From Lingula anatina (lineage: Eukaryota > Brachiopoda > Lingulata > Lingulida > Lingulidae), in the NCBI RefSeq assembly GCF_001039355.2, contig NW_019773692.1, positions 1 to 22,953 of the forward strand: 22,953 nt of DNA. The letters run 5' to 3'. Position 1 is the stretch's first letter. Every line of letters begins with the position of its first letter. Below the pieces are notes generated by a model. It had not been told where the DNA came from, ran no database searches, and saw nothing but the letters and a program-made list of their open reading frames with translations. Below are positions 1 to 9,767 of this stretch, one piece after another. A program made the translations under genes and the position numbers.

Positions 1-10
1 AAGAAATAAA

Positions 11-26
11 TATTATTATTATTATT
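11..26. repeat. Short ATT microsatellite
   Basis: About five TAT/ATT units lie at the left edge. Such tracts often form the tail of LINE-like elements, and this one might be the end of an element that lies outside the window. Confidence 0.5.
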
Positions 27-429
27 GTATTCATACCAGTGACTCAATTATACGTTCACTTTATCAAGGCATCAGTGGCGTAACCAGGCCTTTTAAAATT
101 GTACGCACAGATTTTCAAAATTCACAGGTACACTTACGCGACAGGTGAAGAGCAGTTTAAATTATATGTACCAAATATAACAGCTTAGTTTTCACCAGAA
201 ATAAAACCACTTTAAGTTTAAAATATTCTTTCAATATTATTAAGTTCCAGTAAATTATTTCACCCAGAGCCAACGTTTTTTCCAGGATTGGGGTACAGGC
301 CGTCCAAAATTGCCATCTGTAATTTCCTTCAAAATTTCAGGAGGTCAAACTTTTTCCAAGTACCGTGAGCGGTAGTGAGGGGTAGGGTAAAAATCAAATA
401 AAATATTTAAAAAAATAATAAATTTCATT
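27..429. other. Unassigned intergenic sequence
   Basis: AT-rich sequence with no sustained open frame and no recognised repeat. The wording around 70-95 (CAGTGGCGTAACCAGGC) has the feel of a dispersed repeat, but I cannot place it. Confidence 0.4.
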
Positions 430-445
430 GGGGAGGGAGGGAGGG
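430..445 (+). other. G-quadruplex-like tract
   Basis: Four G runs (4, 3, 3 and 3) are separated by single A residues. This fits the intramolecular G4 pattern with the shortest possible loops. Confidence 0.7.
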
Positions 446-460
446 TTAAAAATAATCGAT

Positions 461-800
461 AACGATCTCCCACTGACGCTCTCTCGCGAAAGAATGAAAA
501 TAAAATTGCCTCCTCGTCTTGCTTGGATCAGTAACGATCTCCGGCTGACGATCTTCTGCGAGCGAAGTTCATTGAACGAATAGAAGATTGCTTTCTTGTT
601 TCGCTCGGATCGCGATCGACTTCCCGCTGAAGATACGAGAATTTCCTTCTCGTCTCGCTGCGTTTGTAACTCTCTTGCTCCCGATCTTCGGCTTACGTAG
701 TCTCTTGAACAAATATAATAATTGCCATCTCGTCTCTATCTGATTGCGAACGATCTTACGCCGAAGATATAAAAATTGCCTTTCTCACTGCTGTATTATG
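461..800. repeat. Degenerate tandem array, five units of about 70-80 bp
   Basis: A module of the form CGATCTCCGGCTGACG, then a variable part, then AAATTGCCTTCTCGTCTCGC and TTGGATC, recurs with starts near 461, 532, 611, 680 and 747. The last unit is truncated. The array is more GC- and CpG-rich than its surroundings. Units differ in length and sequence, so it is old. Confidence 0.65.
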
Positions 801-2380
801 TATTTAAAGTTAATGGAAACATTTTCTTGTGTTTTGCAAGCTTTAGTTTGTAGTTACGTCGTGACTGCATAACAGCGCGCACTACAAAGAAGTATTATTC
901 AACTGGGACACATCATAAATGCTGGGTACGTCAAATTACTCCAAGCCAAGTCCTCACTTTTTCTTTAAATCGTAAGCCATCCATCCGTCTCTGAAAATAT
1001 AGGCCGTACGGTGATGCCAACTGCCGTTCAAATGACAGCTGGACTGTTCGCTGGGAAAAAAAAGCTTTACCCAGAACTTATTTACCTAGGGGCTTACTGA
1101 AACTTTGGGCACTTATGCAGATTATGCCTGCTTGTATACAGCTAAATTCTAAATGACGGCGCCGTACTGTTGTTCGATGTGGTTTGCGGCAGTTGTCATT
1201 AATATCTGTTTGTGAAAATTGCCCATGTCACCCTGTTAGTTTGGAGGGATAAGCCTAATCAAATCCGTGTCAAAATGAAGTTTTGCAGGAAAAAGCTTCT
1301 ATTGTTTCTATGGCTCCTTATAAAGCCCAATGTCCAGATTTTATTCAGTGCCCCCAGGTCTGCTGGAGCTGCTATTTGAAAATAACACACAGACAATAAG
1401 AATAATGTGAATTTTATTATTTTATTTTATTGAATAACTTAACACAGCTGATGAAATTCTTCTCTAACACACAGGCAGATTTTTATCTGAGATAAATATC
1501 GCCAACAAGTGTGCGTTCAATACATTTAGGACAAAGGCTGCCAGAGAGCTGAAGGGCACTTAACCCTCTAACTAAGAGGAAAAGGAAGTTCCAGCTAGAT
1601 GGACGATTAAGATAGGACTACTGAAGGTAGCTATAGTATTGTTTATTTATTTCAATTCTGTGAAGAAGGGGTGTCAGAACAATGATGCGTACAATTTATA
1701 CAGAAGATATGTATTTTCAGGTGACTCTAATTTGCAGTCGAACTGGATTTTCGATTTTATTCCGTGAAAAATACACTACATTTATAGAGCATCATATCAT
1801 GGTTGGTCCACAAAATTGTACGCCCAGTGCATCCGTCCGTATGCCTGGTTACGCCCATAGGCATTCTTAAGTTGTAAATATTTTGAAGCTGTTTGGATGC
1901 ACAGTACAATCTTATGAGTAAAGTGCATATGTGCCATGTTGATAATGCAGATTTAGCATAATTAGTAAAGTTCATATGTGCCGTTTATGCAGTAATGCAT
2001 GCACATTTATAAAAAAAAATATGGGACTTAAAAGTATGCACTGTTTAACACGACATGTAGCCTTAGGTATAATGACATAATGTATTTATTTGTGCTGTTA
2101 ATAAGTAATGTATATGCACAATTGCTGTTTACTATGCACAACAATATATCTCATTATCATTTACTGTGCCAATATAATGCATATGACATTGTCATTTAAA
2201 GCAACGTTTGAATAAGATGCTGTTGAAAGAGTGTAATCCGTATGTCTGTTAAAGTGATTTTAACAATTGTAATTAATTTAGGCTTTATCTTAAGTATCAG
2301 TGCTTTATATTTATGTATGTTTTGAAAATATGATAGGGAGGAAAGTAGTGTATACGTCTATGTATTGTTTACGGATCACG
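801..2380. other. Unassigned intergenic sequence
   Basis: No sustained coding frame is present; the short open frames here carry no recognisable domain. A 20-bp motif (AGTAAAGTGCATATGTGCCA and a variant) occurs twice, 47 bp apart, at 1917 and 1964, in a TATG/TGCA-rich patch. Confidence 0.45.
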
Positions 2381-2402
2381 CCAGGTGTCGCATGACACCT
2401 GG
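2381..2402. repeat. Perfect 9-bp hairpin with 4-nt loop
   Basis: CCAGGTGTC, GCAT and GACACCTGG form an exact inverted repeat. It lies about 50 bp before the first copy of the 4-kb repeat. No transcript context is evident. Confidence 0.7.
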
Positions 2403-3204
2403 TACCGTGTGACTTGACGCGGGAATCTTGAATGTAATAAAGCAGAACTCAGAACAGGAGAAAAGTACACATAATTTATCTGGTAGAAGGTAAGTTAAAG
2501 AGTTGGTTTTGATATTTTGCTTTTTTTCCAAAATTGTTACAAAGTCATGGTCTGTGTCAGAAAAGGAAGATTTAAGGATTTAAGGTTGGAAAGTCGATTG
2601 GTAAGTCGTTTACCCCGGAGAATTTAGCTAACTGTGATTTTTTGGGTGGGAAAATACTGGCTTGGAAAGGTTTTAAGATCATAATTACATTTTTTACTGT
2701 TACATACATGTCGGAATTGCCAGAGAGGGAGATTTCCACGCCATGCGTCTTCAACCCCAACACACAAAACACGCACACAGAAAAACCAATAAATAAAGAA
2801 TAAGAAGGGATAATCGCTGTTTTTTCTTCTTTTAACATGAAATTGAGCCCTGTGATTTCAATTGGTGTTGCACGAAAACTGTCCAACATGAATTCACTAA
2901 AAAATAATTTAAAAATGTTTATATTTGAAAATTATGTTTTTGCCGCCCTACATGTATGCACTACGTTTTTATCCTTTATCCCAAAACTGTATTTTACATA
3001 TGTTCCTCACCAGTCTTTCGTGTATCAGCTAAGCAAATACTTTGATATCTTATCTCATACACTTTGATCCTTACAATCACCTCACGTTAAACAGAAGGTC
3101 ACGACCCCATAAGAACTTGTTAACATCAGACAGAAATTATCAAACCTATCCAGAAACATATTCTGGTCTGACATTCTCTTAATTAAGTAACTTTGTTGGT
3201 TTCT

Positions 3205-4572
3205 TCCTCTTGAAATACCTCATAACTGTTTTCTTTATATGGAAATCGTTCAGGTGCATTATGATATGTAAATGCTATATCTTATTTAATTTACATACTA
3301 TGAAAGATTTCCTTCCCCTACCAATACTTTTTCAAATGTGGTCATATAAGCAGCGGGATGCTATATAATGAGAGTTGACCTAACGGATGGGTTTGTCCGC
3401 CTCCGGAGTGTAGGTTCGACCCTGCTCGACCCTGTCTGGGGACACAAAAATCCGTCACAAACGGTTGTTCCCCCGCTTGGCATTCAGCACTAGGAGTTGA
3501 AGCAGGGCAAAGTGCTTAGTTTTTCAGTGCAAGGTATTTTTTCATTTGCGAGTTATCAACACATCTTACAGCAGCCGGAGATAAGAACGTCTGAATCAAT
3601 AGCAAAAATTTCCAGGCACATGTTCTTCTGATGTAAACCGCACTGAGACACAAGCGGCGTGTGGTAAGAAACAAACATTTTTACTTTAAAATCATTTTTC
3701 ATAGTGAAAGCTACCATTCGGAAACCTTTAGCACAAAGAAGCGGATTCCTGCATAAATAAGACTGGTCTTTTTCCAACGAACCCTGGGCTCCCAATAACC
3801 TTCAATCCAATGAGTCAGATAGCTTGGCAAGCATCCAATATGTATATACAGTATCTTGGTTCCACCCAATTTCGTTCAGATTACCTTCTTTTAAAAAGAG
3901 TTTGTATATAAACTTCTTTCGTTTGAAACTTATTTTGTTCAATATTTTTGTACATTGTGCAGCAATGATAAAAAAATTCAGTCTTTTTCTTAATTCTACA
4001 AGTTCCAAATATCTCCTGTGGTTTTAAATTTCTTTTCACTAATTCGGCTAAAGCTCCACAATATCATGGAGACAAGTTGAAAAACAATGTTAAAACGGAG
4101 CAGCAACATTTGGTCCAGGGCTAAAAATTATTTCACGGTTTAAAAAGATAAAGATAATAATATTAAAAACTGTTAAAAAATGCCCAGATGCGAATCAAAT
4201 ATTGACCACACTTCAGTACACTTGTAAATAATTACACAGCACTTATCTCAAAGAGTTAAACTAGCATCCAATCTGCAATGATATCCTTATATTGAATATC
4301 ATGAATTATTTACCTGGTCTCATAGCTAGGTGATTACAACACACCCCTCAATCAAACACAACACCTCAAACACACCTGATGGTGAATTACGGTAAGGACT
4401 CAAATTCACTATTTGAGAAATTATGAATTACACAGATAACGTATTTTAGTAAGTCAATAATTTATTAAAATTAGAGCATATTCCTGCAGAGTGGTAGAAA
4501 CAAAACTGAAAAGCAGCTCACAGTTAAATAGTGAAAAGTACCGCAAGTGCTATATAAAGATATATAAATTTG
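3205..4572. mobile_element. Insert private to copy A (about 1.4 kb)
   Basis: Copies M and B both run directly across the point where copy A is interrupted, so an insertion in A is the simplest explanation. Apart from a tRNA-like SINE (3371-3530) it is AT-rich, with no recognised coding sequence. Its ends were judged by eye to within about 20 bp, and no terminal repeat was found. Confidence 0.5.
3371..3530 (+). mobile_element. tRNA-derived SINE
   Basis: The head reads like a tRNA gene: AGTTGACCTAACGGATGGG resembles an A box, followed by GTCCGCCTCCGGAGTG and a good B box, GGTTCGACCC (3413-3422). It lacks a clear acceptor stem and continues into a body with CCGCTTGGCATTCAGCAC and AGGAGTTGAAGCAGGGC, wording common in bivalve SINEs (from memory). 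The 3' limit is approximate. Confidence 0.65.
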
Positions 4573-6371
4573 AATAATTCCAAAATTAATTATCTGAAGG
4601 ATTTCTAAATTTCCCCATTGAAAAGATTGAGTCATTACCGCGCCTGAAAATGACTAAAACGATGGCAATGTAAAACACCCATCTGTAGTTCAATTCTCTG
4701 GCAAATGAAAAAGAAAATTCAACTATGTTGTAAAGAAGAAAGAAAACTGAGAGAAACCAATTTTCAATGATCTAAAAATTATCGGAAAAATGACACAATC
4801 ACAAGAACTAAATTGATCAGATGACATGCCTGACCTATCAACACTTTTCTAATTTCAACATACCTTGTTCCCTGCGGCCTGTCTGAAAACCAAAAAAAGG
4901 CACTTGCTGTCAGTGTACATGTTGATTTCAACCACAACAAGACAACTGCTATAGACACAATAAGATGGCTTTATCTACATGCGTATATTTATATACCTCG
5001 GATACGTGACAGATCGCATTCCACTGAACAATAAAAAGTTCATCTCGCCGTCTCGTGCCAACTGATAAAGATGTCTAATCAATCCTAATAGTGATACGAT
5101 GGTTATTAAACAAACCAATGAGGCGGATTATGCGCATGGGTAACCTTGGGGTGGGTATTTTCCGCTGAAAGTTCTTGGCTTCGTTACAAAGAACCAGCCT
5201 TTGTTACACAGGACCACCCAGCGACTCTAAAGAAGAAACCTGTTAATCCAACCGCTTTGTACTGATCAACCGACTATCAATATTCATTTGAACTTCTGAA
5301 TTCTTATTGGACATTCACGTACACAAGTTCAATCGATCTCACGACCCCAGGTTCAGTCTCTAAAACTTTACCAAGTCAAGAACAAGGCTAAGTTTACAAG
5401 ACACAGCTTTTTTCACGCCTCCCATCTTCCCTCCTCGCTTCTTACATAACATTTCCTTATAATGTTACATTATAGATGATACTCTGACAACTACACTTTT
5501 TAATAAATTCCTACCTATGAATTTCAACGACTGGTATTAATATTTTTCAAATTTATGATAAAAATAATAATGACAATGATGATGATGATGATAATTGCAT
5601 GTATGTAACTGAGTCGGGATAAGGAAGACTGTCAGAAGAAGTGCTAGGATCCGCCCCTTAGTGATGTCTCTACTTCCATTTTACTCTTTGTTTCCTTCTT
5701 ATAAACTAGACATGCTTTCATATACGTTTTCGTACTTCTGTTTTAACATTTTATTTGCTTTTTGTAAGGAAAAGATATTTACCTGCAACAAACCAATGGG
5801 ATTAATCTCGTGAGTCACTGCTCAAGGGTTCTCTCAATCTGTGGTTAGGAATGAAAATAATGGGGAAGCAAGGAACACAACACTGTATATGATTAGTCCG
5901 CCGTAAATAGGCAAAAAAACCTTTTCGTTCTAAATATGCTTCCTACCATTAGCCACATACAGATGCAACCAGTGTCTTAGAAAACATCAAATTAACATGG
6001 TAACATTAATATAATCAATTTGCCTGTGTCATTAATTTTGACTTTGGTTTGTTCTTATCTTAAGTTAGTAACCTATGTAATGTTATTAATAAAGGGGGCA
6101 GAATGAGATAAGATTGTGCCTGTGTCATGTGACGTAGATAGTGTAAGACGTGAAGTTGTGTGGTCTTTTTTAGCTGGAATTACGCGTGTGTGTTGCCTTG
6201 AGTACGAAGTTGAGGCCGATTTTTTTATGGCAAGTTAAGATTATATTTATTTATATATATTTGTTATATTTTTTGGTATTTTGAGCAGAGGATACTTGTA
6301 GAAATATGGGGTGTATGATATGAAAACGAATCACACAGCACACTGCATGGTAGTTTTGAGGCATTTTTCTG

Positions 6372-6636
6372 ATCTTGAGTATTGGCATCAAATGATACTA
6401 TGTTCAAAATAAATTCTCATGTCATATTCCTAAATTAGTTCTCTTCTTTATTTTGTGAGTGGTGTGCTTTATTTTCTATAAAAACAATCTGTGAGATAAA
6501 TGCTTACGTTACATACTAGTAAAATGTCTTTTGTTAATTTTTGAATAGTGACGGTAAGATAACAAATAATTAGTTTTCGGTTGAAAAATTAATTAGAACA
6601 TTAAAAAAATAATCCGGTACGCTTGGAATTTCTGGA
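6372..6636. other. Unassigned spacer between repeat copies
   Basis: AT-rich sequence with no gene or recognisable element. It separates copy A from the short middle copy. Confidence 0.4.
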
Positions 6637-7290
6637 ATTTGGTGTTGCATTTAGTCTGACTAATTTGAATTCATTGAAAATTAATTAAAAAATGTTTACA
6701 TTTGAAAATTATGCAAAATGTTAAAACCGCCCTATGCAGTGCGTTTTTATCCCTTATCCCGAAACTGTGTTTAACCCAGCCTTCCGTGTATCTACTAAGC
6801 AAATGCTTTGATATCTTATCTCATGCTCTTTGAGCCTTACATACATCTCACGTCAAACAAAACGTCAGCATCAGAACCCTTTCAAATCGTCTAAATTAAT
6901 AACTTAATGGTTTATTCCAAAATTATTTATCTGAATAATTGATAATTTTCCCCATTGAAAAGATTGAGTCATTACCGCTCCTGATCAAAGCCAAATCAGA
7001 TGACATGCCTAAAAGACCTTTCTTATGGCTTGTCTCGTGTCAACTAATAAACATGTCTAATTAGTCATGATAGGCTACAAATAGTGATACGATGGTTAAT
7101 AAACAAACCAATAGGGGTTATTTTTGGTAAATATGAGTATTCGAAGAAGAAACTTGCTAATCCAACCGCCTTATACAGAACGCATCGACTATCAATATTC
7201 ACTTCCACGACGACCACTCACTAGACGTTCACGTACACAAGTTTAATCGTTCACTCTCAAGATCCTACGTTCAGTCGTCAGTGACTTTTA
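6637..7290. repeat. Short internally deleted third copy (M) of the 4-kb unit
   Basis: It matches copy A at about 2855-3090, 4590-4645, 4815-4840 and 5045-5400, and copy B at about 7830-8260. It skips the intervening blocks. The block 7030-7290 is shared with A but missing from B. It therefore preserves parts that each long copy has lost. Confidence 0.75.
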
Positions 7291-7753
7291 TCAAAATGAC
7301 ATTTAATAGAGAGAGATTGAAGATCAAAGCTACTTCGAGAGCAGACTGTAAATTGAATTTTTACAAGATATTCACAAATATGCCTCTGGCTACTTCATGG
7401 CAAATTTTCCACTCCCCTTTAAGAAAAGTGCACATAATTAATCTGCGACCCTGGTAGAAGGTAAGCTAAAGCGTCGGTTTTGAAATTTGTTACAAAGTTA
7501 AAGTGTGAGTTACAAAAAGAAGATTAAAGGTTGGTAAGTCGGTTGGTAAGTTTATACTCAGGAAAAATTAGCGGGAAAACCATAGCTTGGAAGGCTTTTT
7601 AAAGCTTAAAAGTCCATTATTACATTATTTCCTGTTACATTCTTGTCAGCACTGCCAGAGAGGGAGATTTCCTCGCCATGCATATCCAACCCAAACACAC
7701 AAAACACACACTCAGAAAAAAAATAATAAAGAGAATAAAAAGGGGACATTGCT

Positions 7754-7754
<1 letters not shown>

Positions 7755-7792
<38 letters not shown>
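7755..7792 (+). repeat. Poly(T) run of 38
   Basis: An uninterrupted run of 38 T. The same place in copy A is a short T-rich stretch broken by C residues (2819-2832), so this is a local expansion and not an element tail. Confidence 0.9.
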
Positions 7793-7793
<1 letters not shown>

Positions 7794-8742
7794 TAAAACA
7801 TGAAATTTAGCCCTCGTTTTTCACTTGTTGTTGCATTTAGACTGACCTACGCGAATTCATTAAAAATAAATTTAAGAACGTTTATATTTGATAATTATGC
7901 AAAATGTTGCTACCGCCCTATGCACTGCGTTTTTATCACTTATCCCGAAACAGTGTTAAACATATGATCCTCACCAGCCTTCCACGCATCAGCTAAACGA
8001 ATACTTTGATATCTAATCTCATACCCTTTGAGCCTTACATACAACTCACGTTAAATGAAAAGTCAGGACCCCATTAGAACTCTTTAACATCAGCCAAAAA
8101 TTATCAAACCTACGTAAAAACATATTCTGACTGACATTCTGTTAATAATTTAACTTTATGGTTTATTCCATAATTGGCTATATGAATAATTGATAACTTT
8201 CCCTATTGAAAAGATTGTCATTACCGCTCCTGATCAAAACCTAATCAGATAACATACCTACCTTATTAACACTTTTTCTAATCTCAACATACCTATTTTT
8301 TGGCGGCCTGTCTGAAAACTGATAAAAACCACTTGCTGGCAGTGCACTTGTTGAATTCAACCACAACAAGACAACTGCTATAGACACAATAACAAGCCTT
8401 TATCTACATGTATATATTTATTGACCTCGGATAATATACAACATTGGTCAAAAAGGTTGTCCCACCCCCAGTTTCATGTGCTTTTATTTATATATGATCA
8501 CATCACAGGAGTTAATTGTTATGAATGGTAATTTTTATTCCAGATACCATAACTAACATGATTAGTGAAACAGAAAAGACAAACTAGCGGTGAAGATATC
8601 CATATTTAATACCATTTATTCATATTTATTGCATGTACCCCCTCTAATCCGATGTTCCACTGTTATTTCCACAGAGGTAAAGAAATGCCCATTAAATTAA
8701 AAAGATACCACCAAATATCACCAAATTTACACACATTTAGCA

Positions 8743-9170
8743 TTAGGGTGTCTTTTTGCGTGTTTGTTTACTGTGTACTGTCATTACCTCCTGTAGACGG
8801 CGCCGCTGCCTTCAAGAAGGGTAACAATTCTGTTTTGTGGGATATTGTCCCATGTTTCCTAAAAAGCTTGGCGGAATTGGTCCGGACTACTTGGAGTTCT
8901 CCTCTGGATTGCACACTTCAATTCATGCCACGGATGCTCAGTGGGTTTATTATCAGGACTCAAAGATGGTTTCTCCAACCTCAGAACATTGGGTTTCTGC
9001 AACAAATCATGCAACAGACGAGAACTGTGTGCAAGTGTGCTTTCATGATGAAGCCTGAGTCAACCCTGAAGTCCTTTCTTGCAGATGGAATGAGGTATCA
9101 GTTGGTTATGTTAGGTCCAGTGACCCCAGCACTACCAGAACGTGGTCAACCATCACTAGGAACAAGTTGG
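8743..9170 (-). pseudogene. Tc1-like transposase remnant, left arm (inverted)
   Basis: On the minus strand it reads LHHESTLAHSSRLLHDLLQK, then SLSPDNKPTEHPWHELKCAI, then a TAG stop (8859-8861), then ETWDNIPQNRIVTLLE. After a frame shift it continues RRLQEVMTVHSKQTRKKTP and a TAA. It covers only the C-terminal part, starting around the KTNL block that follows the first catalytic Asp. The third acidic residue (E in PTEH) is kept, but the second is not. Confidence 0.8.
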
Positions 9171-9767
9171 TTTTGCTGAAGAATCAAATTTTTTCTTGTT
9201 TGCCTTCGATGGTCAAATTAGAGCCTGTAGACATGTTGCAGAATACTTTTCGGAAGGTGTGTGAAGGTTAATATCGCCTGAGGTGTCAGGTCAGTTCATG
9301 TTTGGAGAGCAATCCAAGCCCATGGTTTAAGTACATTGTTCTTTCCGGAAAAGAACGCTATTGGGGCAATTCACTGAAACATTCTCAACAAATATCTCAC
9401 TCCATTAGTAAGGGGTGGCTTCAGAGATACTACAGGCCTCATCATGGAAATGCACTTGCAATCAGTTCTCGTCTGCTGAGTTGCTGAGTGATTTGTTACA
9501 GAAACCCAATGTTCAGAGGATGGAGCAACCATCTTTGGACCCTGATATTAACCCTACTAAGCATCTGTTGCATGAATTGATGTGTGCAATGTAAAGGAGA
9601 AACAAACTCGTAATAATCTGGATCAATTCCCCCAAGCTCTTTAGGAAGAATGGGACAATATTCCACAAAACAGAATTGTTATCCTTGTTGAAAGCAGGCA
9701 ACGCCGCCTACAGGAGATAATTACAGCACGCGGTAGACACACTCGCTATTTGACACGTGACCTTTAA
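9163..9767 (+). pseudogene. Tc1-like transposase remnant, right arm
   Basis: It reads QVGFAEESNFFLFAFDGQIR at the position of the family's first catalytic Asp (FTDESRF), with D replaced by E. HHGNALA stands for the QDNARPH block, with the second Asp replaced by G. DPDINPTKHLLHEL stands for SPDLNPIEHLWDEL, with the third acidic residue replaced by K. The tail EEWDNIPQNRIVILVES and TARGRHTRYLTRDL is well preserved. There are stop codons, including TAG at 9642-9644, and frame shifts, one from an 8-bp tandem duplication near 9475-9492. All three catalytic positions of the DDE triad are changed, so it is dead. Confidence 0.85.

Larger units (their letters stand above)
2457..6371. repeat. 4-kb repeat unit, copy A
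   Basis: This copy is co-linear with 7421-11313. Matching landmarks include CACATAATT...GTAGAAGGTAAG (2466/7430), GCCAGAGAGGGAGATTTCC (2718/7656), CAACCACAACAAGACAACTG (4930/8358), GTGCTAGGATCCGCCCC (5640/10439), AGATAAGATTGTGCCTG (6106/11090) and TTTTGAGCAGAG (6279/11226). Similarity by eye is high in blocks and broken by indels. Neither copy has an intact reading frame. Copy A has a private insert (about 3205-4572) and a private stretch near 5840-6040. Confidence 0.85.

Noticed and set aside
1682-3067. Short open frames on both strands
   Set aside because: They overlap each other or decayed repeat copies, lack recognised domains, and are not preserved between copies A, M and B where comparable.
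3371-3450. Functional tRNA gene
   Set aside because: It has A/B-box-like sequence only; no acceptor or anticodon stem could be completed, and it continues into a SINE body.
7587-7796. Plus-strand open frame ending in poly-Phe
   Set aside because: The end is the 38-T run. The frame is not kept in copy A, and no domain is visible.
8652-9179. Plus-strand open frame of 175 codons
   Set aside because: It is the antisense of the left-arm transposase remnant and the sub-terminal region of the Tc1-like element. The meaningful reading is on the minus strand.
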